Assembly: GCF_003202155.1 (NCBI RefSeq)
Contig: NZ_QFLI01000003.1
Span: 496,001 to 560,000, forward strand
Direction: 5' to 3'
Length of the DNA stretch: 64,000 nucleotides
Source of the DNA: Marinifilum breve
GTDB taxonomy: Bacteria; Bacteroidota; Bacteroidia; Bacteroidales; Marinifilaceae
Within the stretch, counting starts at the first letter, position 1. Every line of letters starts with the position of its first letter. Of the stretch, positions 44,276 through 53,467 are shown piece after piece. Both the position numbers and the translations under genes were made by a program. The notes under the pieces were generated by a model. It worked only from the letters and a program-made list of their open reading frames with translations, did not search any database and was not told the DNA's origin.

Positions 44276-45154
44276 CTACACATGATCCCTAGGCTCAATA
44301 TGAATGGTAGCCACAAATCCATATTTTCTTTTGATTTCCTTCTCGATTTCGGTAGAGATGTCGTGCCCGGTTTTAATGGACATATCGTGTGGTAATTTGA
44401 TATGGAAGGTAATCTCGGTATGATCGCCATAGTTGTGAACATGGAAATGATGCGGATCGATGGCATGTGGATAAATCTCCTCGCAAGTTTTCTTCAGGTC
44501 GTCCAATAATTTCTGATCGGGACTTTCGCCCAATATGGAGTGAATGGAATCTCGAATGATTTCGTAGGCTGCATATCCAATCATGAAGGCAACAATCATC
44601 CCCAGTGCGCCATCGACCCACCAGAAATATTTCCCAACAAAAATACCGGCCAAAATCACAAATGAAGATATGGCATCGCTACGATGGTGCCATCCATCGG
44701 CCTTAAGCACTTTCGAATTGGTTTTGCGAGCGCCATAAAAGGCAAACTGCGCAAGGGCTTCCTTCACCACAATGGAAATAATCATTACCACAATGGCAAT
44801 GGTTCCAAACTGCGACGATTCACCATCTTTAAGGGTATGATAGGATTCTATTACAAAGTCGAAAGCAACCAGCAGCAACAGAATCCCAATGATAAAGGCG
44901 CTAATTAAATCGGCCCTGCCGTGTCCGAAAGGATGATCTTCGTCGGCAGGTTTTTTAGAAATTTTCGCCCCTATTAATACAATCACAGAGCTTAAACTAT
45001 CAGACAAGGTATGCCAGGCATCGGCAATAATGGCAATGGATCCGGTTACCAATCCGGCCCAATACTTTAAAATAAAGAGTATAATATTTCCTGCAATGGA
45101 TAGCCAACCTTCGGTTTCGGCCCAATTCGATTTATTTAACTCAAATTTTTTCAT
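44276..45154 (-). CDS. cation diffusion facilitator (CDF) metal transporter
   Basis: 292 residues with about six membrane helices. Metal-binding motifs are DAWHTLSD in TM2 and DGWHHRSD in TM5 (HxxxD pairs). A cytoplasmic histidine-rich turn (DEDHPFGHG) and a C-terminal ferredoxin-like domain (ADPHHFHVHNYGDH-type, HIEPRDHV) complete the CDF layout. It exports Zn, Fe or Mn by proton antiport. Its stop is 19 bases from the right DUF559-flanking repeat, the likely border of the accessory island. Confidence 0.93.
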   Translation of the reverse strand: MKKFELNKSNWAETEGWLSIAGNIILFILKYWAGLVTGSIAIIADAWHTLSDSLSSVIVLIGAKISKKPADEDHPFGHGRADLISAFIIGILLLLVAFDFVIESYHTLKDGESSQFGTIAIVVMIISIVVKEALAQFAFYGARKTNSKVLKADGWHHRSDAISSFVILAGIFVGKYFWWVDGALGMIVAFMIGYAAYEIIRDSIHSILGESPDQKLLDDLKKTCEEIYPHAIDPHHFHVHNYGDHTEITFHIKLPHDMSIKTGHDISTEIEKEIKRKYGFVATIHIEPRDHV

Positions 45155-45330
45155 ACAATCCGATAGTCAAAGCATCTAAAATAATGATTTTATATCATTT
45201 CAAGTTGATTTTTTCCCTTTTAAGGGAAGAACTCCTAAATAGATCTCCCCTATTACTTTTTATACTGTATTTTCAGGGAAGTGAAATAATTAATCGCCCG
45301 ATGATTTTCAACATTAAACACCAATCGGGA

Positions 45331-46263
45331 TTAGACTATATTCCCTTCTACTTTCATCAATTGTGAATCTGCCAATTTGCTTTTCTTTTTCTTATCGATA
45401 TAAAAATCAATTCTTCCCAAAGCAATTCCGGCCCATCCAACCTGGTTGATGATTACCTCTTCGCCATCCAGGTTTTTCACTCGTTCTGGTTTCTCCAATA
45501 AGGTATGTGAGTGCCCACCTAAAATTACATCAACTCCACGGGTTTGCTTGGCAAATTCCATATCGCAATCTTCACCAATATTACTCGTGTGTCCCATGTG
45601 CGAAAGACACACCACCAAATCGCAATTGTTCTCTTCTTTCAGGATTTTTACCATATCATTGGCCACATCCACCGGATCGATATAAGTAATGCTTTCACGG
45701 TTGTGAGGTTCTACATAGCCTGTAAGATCGATACCCAGACCAAAAACACCAATCTTAAGCTCTCCCTTTTCGAAGATTTGGTACGGAGGAATTTTGCCTT
45801 CCAAATCGGTTCCACTAAAATCGTAATTGGCATTTAGCAAAGGAAAATTACGATTCTTTATCTGCGAGGTGATCCCCTTAATACCATTGTCGAACTCGTG
45901 GTTTCCAATATTACCGGCATCGTAACCAATTTTCGACATCAGTTTGTATTCTGCTTCCCCTTTAAAGAAGTTAAAATATGGTGTTCCCTGATAAACATCG
46001 CCACAATCCAATAGCAAGACATGCTCCTCTTCTCTTCTCACCTTTTTTACCAATGCATTTAGTCGGGCAAAACCTCCCAATCCACCATATTTTGGATCTT
46101 TTTTCGGGAATGGTTCAATGCGCGAATGCAAATCGTTGGTGTGCAATAAGGTAATTTTATGCTTGCTGTTCGAAGCTGCAAAAAGTGACTTGGTAAACAA
46201 TCCACTGCTTATAAATGCCCCGGTTAAACCCAACTTTGTAATAAATTCTCTTCTATTCCACAT
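45331..46263 (-). CDS. metallophosphoesterase half of a split 5'-nucleotidase
   Basis: About 310 residues from the ATG at 46263, which puts a twin-arginine leader (NRREFITKLG...) at the N-terminus; an ATG 15 bases upstream is less fitting. Metal-binding motifs follow: LLHTNDLHSR, LLDCGDVYQGTP, NIGNHEFDNG and GHSHTLLE. It cleaves phosphate from nucleotides or related esters in the periplasm. The upstream gene encodes the substrate-binding C-terminal domain and overlaps by 11 bases, so the two are translated together and likely form one enzyme from two chains. Confidence 0.9.
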   Translation of the reverse strand: MWNRREFITKLGLTGAFISSGLFTKSLFAASNSKHKITLLHTNDLHSRIEPFPKKDPKYGGLGGFARLNALVKKVRREEEHVLLLDCGDVYQGTPYFNFFKGEAEYKLMSKIGYDAGNIGNHEFDNGIKGITSQIKNRNFPLLNANYDFSGTDLEGKIPPYQIFEKGELKIGVFGLGIDLTGYVEPHNRESITYIDPVDVANDMVKILKEENNCDLVVCLSHMGHTSNIGEDCDMEFAKQTRGVDVILGGHSHTLLEKPERVKNLDGEEVIINQVGWAGIALGRIDFYIDKKKKSKLADSQLMKVEGNIV

Positions 46264-47035
46264 TGTAAATCCTCCCATCTAGTTTAGCCGATACTTTTTC
46301 TCCTTTTTTGTGCTTCTCGCTCATGTATTTAATGATTTCCGAACGCAATAATCGGTGCATGTGTCGGAAAGTTTTGCGTTTTTCGAAGGCGGTAAATCCA
46401 CCGCCACCATTTACCAGGTAGTCAACGCTCATTACATGATATATTTTTGTAGGCTCAACAGGCTTTCCATTCACAAGAATGTTTACTGCTTTTCTGTCTT
46501 TAATGCCCATTTTCGCTCCACTTATGCCTTCGCCACCAAAGTAAGCAACGCGCTGAAACAATTCGATCAGCTGTTTTCCTTCCATTCCAACAATTACCAA
46601 CTTGTTCTTAAAAGGCAACATTTCGTACACCCTTCCGGTAGATATTTCACCCTTCGATAATGAGGTTCTAATTCCTCCCATGTTCATCAAAGCCACATCA
46701 ACCCCATGCTTTAATTGCTTCTCTTTGCAAAAGTCGTTGCCAATTTCGAACATGGCATCGGCAAGGTAGTTGGACAGTAAACCTTCTGGCTTGCCTGTTA
46801 CCATATCCATTTCGGCCACCGAAATAATGGTATTCATCTCCCCATCCAACTGATGTTTATACAGATTGATCAGGTTGATTAAGCTGGTATCCTTTGCGGA
46901 TATCTGATCCAGATCAGCATTAATGGTGTAATGTGATTCTACCTTTTCGGTAGTTTGCTTCGAACTGCCTACACAGGAACTTAAGCCTGCAGCAATCAAA
47001 ACAATAAAGAGTGATTTGATTAAATTTCTTCTCAT
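46253..47035 (-). CDS. 5'-nucleotidase C-terminal-domain lipoprotein
   Basis: 260 residues from the ATG at 47035, giving the leader MRRNLIKSL...LSSCVG with a lipobox Cys. The domain is the 5_nucleotid_C fold: SNYLADAMFEIG, ALMNMGGIRTSL, MLPFKNKLVIVGMEGKQL, YHVMSVDYLVNGGGGF. This half binds the nucleoside while the metal site sits in the partner encoded just downstream. The gene order is reversed compared with single-chain 5'-nucleotidases, where the metallophosphoesterase comes first. Confidence 0.9.
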   Translation of the reverse strand: MRRNLIKSLFIVLIAAGLSSCVGSSKQTTEKVESHYTINADLDQISAKDTSLINLINLYKHQLDGEMNTIISVAEMDMVTGKPEGLLSNYLADAMFEIGNDFCKEKQLKHGVDVALMNMGGIRTSLSKGEISTGRVYEMLPFKNKLVIVGMEGKQLIELFQRVAYFGGEGISGAKMGIKDRKAVNILVNGKPVEPTKIYHVMSVDYLVNGGGGFTAFEKRKTFRHMHRLLRSEIIKYMSEKHKKGEKVSAKLDGRIYNVE

Positions 47036-47404
47036 GTTAAAAATAAAATACACTTTAGTCTTTTATTGACCGGTAAAATTATAAATATTCGATTATCATC
47101 TGCAAATAATCGACAATATCATTTCACATTTAATACTACAATTGATATAATACTCCCTTTACATGATATCATGCAAGAATGGCACTAAACATCAATCAGA
47201 ATAATATCCTCTGATACAATTTATAATACCGATTATTAATTAATATGCGCCATTTGTTCGTTTTACTCCAGATGACTAACTAATTATATATCGGCATTTC
47301 AATTTAATATTTCACAGTTTCGCCAAGGCTCACTCTGAAATTTAAATGGTATAAAATGGTTTATTGTGGTATGATTTTCAATAAAATCAATCGAGTTGAT
47401 TCGA
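47036..47404. other. spacer upstream of the split 5'-nucleotidase and downstream of dinB
   Basis: No gene is seen. A 7-base inverted repeat (TCGATTA at 47090, TAATCGA at 47108) lies about 55 bases ahead of the nucleotidase start and could be an operator. A weak AATCGA/TCGATT hairpin overlaps the dinB stop. Confidence 0.35.
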
Positions 47405-48469
47405 TTAAAAATCAATGGTAAGCTGCATGGGTTCCGATTCATCTATTCTGTTCGAGACAGATAATCCAATTAAACGAATGCTTGTTTTCAGCTGTTCCTG
47501 ATCCAAGAGCTCTTCTGCAAGTTTTTGAATCATTTCTTCGCCTTCAAGCACCTGCAAAAGCGTTCTGCTTCTCGTTTCCTGCTCGAAGTTACTATATTTT
47601 AGCTTTAAAGTTAAGGTTCTGCCTCTAAATCCACTTTTTTCCAACCTGCGAACCAAGGATTCAGTCGTTTTCTTCAGGTCTTTTTTAATCTCTTGCGTAT
47701 CGATTAAATCATTCCTGTAAGTATGTTCGGTTCCAACCGATTTCCTGATTCGATTTGGGTTTACAGCTCTGTCGTCAATGCCCCTGGCAATATTGTAATA
47801 ATAGGCTCCATTCTTTCCAAACAATCTGCTCAAATCCAAAAGGCTTCTCTCTTTTAAATCTTTCCCTCTAAAAATGCCAAGCTTGTGCATTTTATCTGCA
47901 GTAACTTTACCTACTCCATAAAATTTGTCGATTTGCAAATCGTTGATAAAGCTCTCGATATTCTTGGGAGGAATCACAAACAATCCATCGGGCTTGTTTA
48001 CATCAGAAGCAATTTTAGCCAGGAATTTATTTACCGATATCCCAGCAGAAGCGGTCAGATTGGTCTCCTCTTTAATGCGAGCCTTTATCTCCTGAGCTAT
48101 CAATGTAGCCGAAGGCAGGTTCTTCTTGTTGTGGGTAACATCCAAAAACGCCTCATCAATGGAAAGTGGCTCTACCAAATCGGTATATTCGTAAAATATG
48201 CTCATAATTTGATTGGAAACCTCCTTGTAACGATCGTGACGGCCGCGAACAAAAATCAAGTGTGGACAGCGCTTTTTGGCTATTTTTGAAGGCATTGCAG
48301 AGCGAACTCCAAACTTACGTGCTTCGTAACTTGCAGCAGCTACAACTCCCCTATCTCCATCACCTCCAACAGCTATGGGTTTATTGCGCAATTCAGGATT
48401 ATCCCTTTGCTCTACCGAAGCAAAAAAGGCATCCATATCAATGTGAATTATCTTTCGAATCTCGTCCAT
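47405..48469 (-). CDS. dinB: DNA polymerase IV (Y-family, translesion)
   Basis: 354 residues from the ATG at 48469, which gives the standard start (RKIIHIDMDAFFASVEQ); a longer frame adds an unlikely prefix. Catalytic carboxylates are in HIDMDAF and SIDEAFLDVT. The helix-hairpin-helix and little-finger domains follow, and the C-terminus QLTIDF is a beta-clamp-binding motif. It performs error-prone bypass synthesis. No LexA-type box was seen by eye in the upstream region. Confidence 0.96.
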   Translation of the reverse strand: MDEIRKIIHIDMDAFFASVEQRDNPELRNKPIAVGGDGDRGVVAAASYEARKFGVRSAMPSKIAKKRCPHLIFVRGRHDRYKEVSNQIMSIFYEYTDLVEPLSIDEAFLDVTHNKKNLPSATLIAQEIKARIKEETNLTASAGISVNKFLAKIASDVNKPDGLFVIPPKNIESFINDLQIDKFYGVGKVTADKMHKLGIFRGKDLKERSLLDLSRLFGKNGAYYYNIARGIDDRAVNPNRIRKSVGTEHTYRNDLIDTQEIKKDLKKTTESLVRRLEKSGFRGRTLTLKLKYSNFEQETRSRTLLQVLEGEEMIQKLAEELLDQEQLKTSIRLIGLSVSNRIDESEPMQLTIDF

Positions 48470-48566
48470 ATTTCCTCTGCAAATATTTGAATAATCATGA
48501 GGCAATCAAAAAATAATCGCAGTCATTTTTGTAATTTTACGCCCTATTTAAAAGCAATTCGAGAAA

Positions 48567-50084
48567 GTGAATAAAATCAAAGATCTTACCTCAGGAAATA
48601 TTTTTTCACAAATTGTAAAGCTGGCAATTCCAATTATCGCCACTTCGTTTGTGCAAATGGCCTATAACATGACAGATATGGCCTGGCTGGGGCATGTTGG
48701 AAAGGAAACGGTTAGTGCAGTTGGAATGGCTCTTTATCTGGTTTGGTTTGGATCATCACTAATGTTCATTCCAAAAATTGGAGTGGAAGTGGGCATTTCA
48801 CAATCCATCGGTCGAAACAGCATTGCCGATGCTCAATCTTTTGCTAAAAATGCATTCAGTTTATCCTTACTGATTTCATCTGTATTTGCAATATTGGTTT
48901 GGCTTTTTGCACATCCAATTATCAGCACATTTAATATTGAAAGTGAATTTGTAAATCAAACCGCAGTTGATTATTTAAGGTTTGTTGCATTTGGTATGCC
49001 ATTTACCTTTACCAACATCAGCATGTCGGGAATTTACAACGGAACTGGTAATACCCGAATTCCTTTTGTAGTGAATACAATTGGACTGATCATGAACATC
49101 ATTCTCGATCCGATATTGATATTTGGTTGGGGTGATATTCCCGCAATGGGAGCAAAAGGTGCTGCAATTGCTACGGTAAGTTCGCAATTCCTGGTATTTG
49201 TGATCTTCATCTACAACCTGCACATTAGGCAAAACCCGCTAAATATTAAGCATTATCTGGGCAAGATTCAAAAGAAGTTCTTGCAACCAATTCTTAAGGT
49301 AGGTGGTCCTGTTGCCTTGCAATCGGTATGTTTTGCATTCCTTGCAATGTTGCTCGCTCGTGTTTTAAATGGCATTGCCGAAGGGAACGAAATTCCTTTT
49401 GCAGTTCAATCCATTGGTGCCCAAATTGAGGCTCTATCTTGGATGACAGCCTCAGGTTTTTCTACTGCCTTGGGAACTTTTACCGGACAAAATTTCGGTG
49501 CGAAAAAATGGGATAGAATTCAAAAAGGTTTTTTTATTACCCTGGGAATTGCTGGTTTTATTGGTTTAATCAGCACTGTACTATTCCTGTTTGTTGGAGA
49601 ATCTATATTTGGATTGTTCATGAAAAACAGTGAGCAAGGAGTTGTTCAATTGGGAATTGTTTACCTTATCATTCTAAGTTTTTCTCAGGTATTCATGAGC
49701 ATAGAAATTACAGTTACTGGTGCATTCAATGGAGTTGGTCGTGCCATTCCTCCTGCAATTGTAGGTATTATTGGTAATGTTTTACGCATTCCTTTTGCAT
49801 TTCTGTTCAGTTATACCTTGTTAGATTTATTGCCATTATTTCAGGGCTGGATATCCTCTGAATATGTACAGGTAACCGGAGTATGGTGGGGCGTTACTTT
49901 TTCAAGTATTTTAAAAGGCTGTGTACTTTTCGTTTGGTTTTTAATTCTGCTTCACAAGCATCCTGAAAATGATTATCCATTGCCATTTCAAAAGTTTTGG
50001 ATTCGACTTTTACCAAGCAGATTACGTCAAACATCAATTGTAATTAACCCATTGAAAGATGAAAAAATTAAAAAGAGAGCTTAA
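48567..50084 (+). CDS. MATE-family efflux transporter
   Basis: 505 residues and about 12 helices in two halves (IPIIATSFVQMAYNMTDMAWLGHVG; GGPVALQSVCFAFLAMLLARVLNG). It starts with GTG (GTGAATAAAATC); no ATG lies upstream in frame near the start of homology, so GTG is the probable start. It exports cationic or drug-like compounds by Na+ or H+ antiport. The 3' end overlaps mnmD by 26 bases. Confidence 0.92.
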   Translation: MNKIKDLTSGNIFSQIVKLAIPIIATSFVQMAYNMTDMAWLGHVGKETVSAVGMALYLVWFGSSLMFIPKIGVEVGISQSIGRNSIADAQSFAKNAFSLSLLISSVFAILVWLFAHPIISTFNIESEFVNQTAVDYLRFVAFGMPFTFTNISMSGIYNGTGNTRIPFVVNTIGLIMNIILDPILIFGWGDIPAMGAKGAAIATVSSQFLVFVIFIYNLHIRQNPLNIKHYLGKIQKKFLQPILKVGGPVALQSVCFAFLAMLLARVLNGIAEGNEIPFAVQSIGAQIEALSWMTASGFSTALGTFTGQNFGAKKWDRIQKGFFITLGIAGFIGLISTVLFLFVGESIFGLFMKNSEQGVVQLGIVYLIILSFSQVFMSIEITVTGAFNGVGRAIPPAIVGIIGNVLRIPFAFLFSYTLLDLLPLFQGWISSEYVQVTGVWWGVTFSSILKGCVLFVWFLILLHKHPENDYPLPFQKFWIRLLPSRLRQTSIVINPLKDEKIKKRA

Positions 50085-50763
50085 GGTAACTGAGGATGGT
50101 TCTCATACATTCTATATGCCCGATTTAGATGAGCATTATCACTCTACTCATGGGGCTATGCAGGAATCGATGCATATTTTTCTGAATGCAGGTTTTCATT
50201 TCTCTCAGCAAGATCCATTGCACATTCTGGAAATTGGTTTTGGAACAGGATTAAATTGTTTTCTAACGGTTAAGGAAGCAGAAAAGCTTAACAGAAAGGT
50301 GATTTACCACTCCATTGAACTTTATCCCTTGGAAAAAGAATTGGTGAAGGATTTGAATTATGCTGATCCATCTGATGAAGCATCTTGTGAAATGTTTCAA
50401 AAACTGCATTCCTGTAATTGGAATACCGATGTGAAAATCAATGAAAATTTTACATTGCGCAAACTGCAAGGAGATTTAATTGAATACAAGTTCTCATCAA
50501 AATATGACCTGATTTATTTCGATGCCTTTGCTCCTGATGTTCAACCGGATTTATGGAGTCAGGACATTTTTGAAAAAATCTATCATGCATCCAATTCAGA
50601 GGCCATATTGACGACCTATTGTACCAAGGGTATTGTAAAGAGAGCCTTACGTGCTGCCGGTTTTCAGGTAAAAAGACTTCCTGGACCTCCAGGTAAAAGA
50701 CAAATGTTACGTGCCACTCGCATAGATGATTTTGATTCGACAAAAACCAACATACAACTGTAA
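50059..50763 (+). CDS. mnmD: tRNA 5-methylaminomethyl-2-thiouridine methyltransferase MnmD
   Basis: 234 residues of the DUF752/MnmC methyltransferase half: SAM motif ILEIGFGTGLNCFL, YHSIELYPLEKE, DLIYFDAFAPDVQPDLWS, TTYCTKGIVKRALRAAGF, PGPPGKRQMLRA. It methylates the wobble uridine side chain of certain tRNAs. The FAD-oxidase half of MnmC is missing, as expected for stand-alone MnmD. It starts 26 bases inside the MATE gene, so translation is coupled. Confidence 0.92.
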   Translation: MKKLKRELKVTEDGSHTFYMPDLDEHYHSTHGAMQESMHIFLNAGFHFSQQDPLHILEIGFGTGLNCFLTVKEAEKLNRKVIYHSIELYPLEKELVKDLNYADPSDEASCEMFQKLHSCNWNTDVKINENFTLRKLQGDLIEYKFSSKYDLIYFDAFAPDVQPDLWSQDIFEKIYHASNSEAILTTYCTKGIVKRALRAAGFQVKRLPGPPGKRQMLRATRIDDFDSTKTNIQL

Positions 50764-50879
50764 AAAAAACTTAAATTCTTGTGCAGTTTCGCATATGTGA
50801 AGGAAAAGCCTTACCTTAGTCGATCTTTATGATCATACTAATCATAAATCAAAAAGAAAATAACAAATAATTAGATAAA

Positions 50880-51482
50880 ATGAAGTACACAGAAGAACAA
50901 GATAAGGTATCTTATTGCCTTGGATTAAGCATCGCTAGTAACTTAATTACATCAGGAGTAAAAACCATTAGCACTGAGCCATTCATGGAAGCTCTTGATG
51001 CTGCATTCAATGGTAAAATGCCAGAACTTTCTCCAGATGAAGCAAATAAAATCTTACAGGAATTCTTCACCAAAGTTCAGGAAGAGCAAGCTGGTGCAGC
51101 AATCGAAGCTGGAAAAAAATTCTTGGAAGAAAACGCTAAAAAAGAAGGTGTTGTTTCTCTAGAAAGCGGTCTTCAGTATGAAATCATTACAGAAGGTAAT
51201 GGTGAATTACCAAAAGGTACTGATAGCGTAAAGTGTCACTACCACGGTACTTTAATTGACGGAACAGTTTTCGATAGCTCTGTTAACAGAGGTGAGCCTG
51301 CTACATTCCCTGTGAATGGTGTAATTGCTGGATGGGTTGAAGCTCTTCAATTAATGCCTGTTGGATCGAAATGGAAATTATATGTTCCTTCTGATTTGGC
51401 TTACGGTGCTCAAGGTGCTGGTAACCTAATCGGTCCTCACACAACTCTTATTTTTGAAGTTGAGTTATTAGAAATCGTATAA
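50880..51482 (+). CDS. FKBP-type peptidyl-prolyl isomerase (no signal peptide)
   Basis: 200 residues. An N-terminal helical dimerisation region (KVSYCLGLSIASNLITSG) precedes an FKBP domain from about 95 (GLQYEIITEGNG, HYHGTLIDGTVFDSS, GWVEALQLMPVGSKW, AYGAQGAG, LIFEVELLEI). The Mip/FkpA-like layout usually has a leader, but here none is visible, so it may be cytoplasmic. It shares a probable transcript and ancestry with the lipoprotein FKBP 24 bases downstream. Confidence 0.93.
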   Translation: MKYTEEQDKVSYCLGLSIASNLITSGVKTISTEPFMEALDAAFNGKMPELSPDEANKILQEFFTKVQEEQAGAAIEAGKKFLEENAKKEGVVSLESGLQYEIITEGNGELPKGTDSVKCHYHGTLIDGTVFDSSVNRGEPATFPVNGVIAGWVEALQLMPVGSKWKLYVPSDLAYGAQGAGNLIGPHTTLIFEVELLEIV

Positions 51483-51506
51483 TAATTAACCAAAATACAA
51501 CGCAAA

Positions 51507-52211
51507 ATGAAACTAAAAGCATTGTCTCTTGCACTTGGATTAGGTGCTATGACCCTTGTTTCTTGTAACCAAAACGGAAATAAGGATGTTGCCTTAAATA
51601 ATCAAATTGATTCTGTTAGTTACGCTATAGGTGTTAACTTCGGAACAAACCTAAAGAAAAGTAACATCACTGAATTTAACGAAGCAGCTATTCTTGCTGG
51701 TATTTATGACGTGATTGATGAAGATTCTTTGAAAATTGAATTGCGTGAAAGTGGATCTGTAATCAATAATTACATGAGAAATCTTCAAGCAAAAATCGGT
51801 GAAGAAAATATTGCTAAAGGCGAAAAATTCTTATCTGAGAATGCGAAAAAAGAAGGTGTTGTTACTACTGCAAGTGGTCTACAATACAGAGTAATTACTG
51901 AAGGTACTGGTGAAAAACCAGCAGCTACTGATCAGGTAAAAGTTCACTACCGTGGAACAACTATCGATGGTAAAGAGTTTGATTCTTCTTTCAAAAGAAA
52001 TGAACCTGCAACTTTTGCTGCTAACCGTGTGATTAAAGGTTGGACTGAAGCACTTCAGTTAATGCCTGTTGGCTCTAAATACGAATTGTTCATTCCTGCT
52101 AAATTGGCTTATGGTCCTCGTGGTGCAGGTGGTGATATAGGTCCAAACGAAACTTTGATTTTCGAAGTGGAGCTTTTGGAAATTGTAAAGCCAACAGAAC
52201 CTAAAAAATAA
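51507..52211 (+). CDS. FKBP-type peptidyl-prolyl isomerase lipoprotein
   Basis: 234 residues with a lipoprotein leader (GAMTLVSCNQNG). The helical region (DSVSYAIGVNFGTNLKKS) and FKBP domain (GLQYRVITEGTG, HYRGTTIDGKEFDSS, GWTEALQLMPVGSKY, AYGPRGAGGD) parallel the preceding gene closely. It assists folding of envelope proteins. The pair looks like a tandem duplication in which one copy is exported and the other stays inside. Confidence 0.93.
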   Translation: MKLKALSLALGLGAMTLVSCNQNGNKDVALNNQIDSVSYAIGVNFGTNLKKSNITEFNEAAILAGIYDVIDEDSLKIELRESGSVINNYMRNLQAKIGEENIAKGEKFLSENAKKEGVVTTASGLQYRVITEGTGEKPAATDQVKVHYRGTTIDGKEFDSSFKRNEPATFAANRVIKGWTEALQLMPVGSKYELFIPAKLAYGPRGAGGDIGPNETLIFEVELLEIVKPTEPKK

Positions 52212-52250
52212 TTGACCTGTAAAAGTTTCAGGACGATATATTAAAAACAG

Positions 52251-52284
52251 AGCCCCTTTTGATGAAAATCGAAAGGGGTTTTTT
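52251..52284 (+). terminator. terminator of the FKBP pair
   Basis: CCCCTTTT and GAAAGGGG form a stem with a loop of about ten bases followed by TTTTTT, 40 bases after the stop. Confidence 0.85.
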
Positions 52285-52388
52285 GCCCTATCAACTATTT
52301 CTAGAAAAACTTGAGTTACATTTCCACTAGTGAATTCATATCTCAGGTTGACAATTTTTTAAGCCCATATCTTTTTTTTAGATTTGCA

Positions 52389-52396
52389 TACTTTTG
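52389..52396 (+). promoter_or_regulatory. Bacteroidota -7 box for the cyclophilin-DUF3127 operon
   Basis: TACTTTTG followed by C matches TAnnTTTG exactly, about 90 bases before the start codon. A matching -33 TTG at the right spacing was not found. Confidence 0.45.
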
Positions 52397-52487
52397 CAAC
52401 TACCAAGACGATGTTGTAAATTTAAAATCTTGTTTTCACCTTTTGAAAACTAATAAAACTGTATAATAACCAATAAAATAAATAGTC

Positions 52488-52922
52488 ATGTACGCTGAAA
52501 TTCATACCGAAAAAGGAGTGATGAAAGTAGAATTCTACGAAAAAGACGCTCCAAAAACTGTTGAAAATTTTGTAAACCTATCGGAATCCGGATTTTACGA
52601 CGGACTAAATTTCCACCGTGTAATTCCTAGCTTTGTTATTCAAGGTGGTTGCCCAGATGGAACTGGTGCTGGCGGACCAGGTTATTCAATAGACTGTGAG
52701 TTGGATGGAGAGAACCAATATCACGACAGAGGAGTTCTTTCTATGGCACATGCTGGTAGAAACACAGGTGGATCACAATTTTTCATTTGCCACAACCGCG
52801 ATAACACTTCTCACCTGGACAGAAACCATACTTGTTTCGGTAAAGTTGTTGAAGGTCTTGATGTAATTGATGACATCCGTGCTGGCGACAAAATCGAAAA
52901 AGTTGTAATCATTAAAGAGTAA
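52488..52922 (+). CDS. cyclophilin-type peptidyl-prolyl isomerase
   Basis: 144 residues, a minimal single-domain cyclophilin without leader. The active-site segments are present: NFHRVIPSFVIQGG (catalytic Arg), MAHAGRNTGGSQFFI and HLDRNHTCFGKVVEG. It accelerates proline isomerisation in the cytoplasm. DUF3127 follows after 24 bases on the same strand. Confidence 0.95.
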   Translation: MYAEIHTEKGVMKVEFYEKDAPKTVENFVNLSESGFYDGLNFHRVIPSFVIQGGCPDGTGAGGPGYSIDCELDGENQYHDRGVLSMAHAGRNTGGSQFFICHNRDNTSHLDRNHTCFGKVVEGLDVIDDIRAGDKIEKVVIIKE

Positions 52923-52946
52923 TTCCTAAAAGATAATTAGATACAG

Positions 52947-53318
52947 ATGAATTTTGAAATCAACGGAAAAGTAATCGTTAAAGATGATACTCAGCAAATT
53001 AGCGATCGCTTTAAAAAAAGAGAGTTTGTAATTGAAGTAGAGAATGAAAGAAATTCAGAATGGAATGATTTCATTAAATTCCAATTGACTCAAGACAGAT
53101 GTGACCTTTTGGAACCAATTTCATTGAATGAAGAAATTAAAGTTTCTTTTAACATTCGCGGTCGCAAATGGGAAAAAGATGGAAGAGTAAACTACTTCTC
53201 TAATTTGGAAGCTTGGAGAATTGAAAAAGTACAAGCTGAAGCAGCAATTCCTGAAATGCCAGAATTTACTGCAGATGATGTACCACCTGCTCCAGAAGAG
53301 GACGATCTTCCTTTTTAA
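52947..53318 (+). CDS. DUF3127 protein with an SSB-like acidic tail
   Basis: 123 residues. The DUF3127 core (QISDRFKKREFVIEVEN, DFIKFQLTQDRCDLL, VSFNIRGRKWEKDGRVNYFSNLEAWRIE) is predicted to be an OB-like beta barrel. The C-terminus is acidic and ends EEDDLPF, which resembles the DDDIPF tip that single-stranded-DNA-binding protein uses to recruit repair enzymes. A nucleic-acid-related role is inferred from that tail. The gene follows a cyclophilin and ends at a strong terminator. Confidence 0.88.
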   Translation: MNFEINGKVIVKDDTQQISDRFKKREFVIEVENERNSEWNDFIKFQLTQDRCDLLEPISLNEEIKVSFNIRGRKWEKDGRVNYFSNLEAWRIEKVQAEAAIPEMPEFTADDVPPAPEEDDLPF

Positions 53319-53329
53319 TTGAAAATATA

Positions 53330-53360
53330 CAAACCCATTCCAAGCGGAGTGGGTTTTTTT
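53330..53360 (+). terminator. terminator of the DUF3127 gene
   Basis: AACCCATTCC and GGAGTGGGTT pair around AAGC with one mismatch, followed by TTTTT. Confidence 0.85.
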
Positions 53361-53467
53361 ATTGTCATTGCATCTGCAGTTGTATAAAAAAACTGCCCTT
53401 CGAATGAAGAGCAGCTTATCGTCAAAAAAATTATTGAAATACCGGTTGGCACCGGCTGTGTTTGAAC

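Noticed and set aside
48470-48510. Promoter TTG-N19-AATATTTG for dinB on the minus strand
   Set aside because: Spacing fits, but the predicted transcript would start within a few bases of the dinB ATG, so the match may be chance; not listed as a feature.
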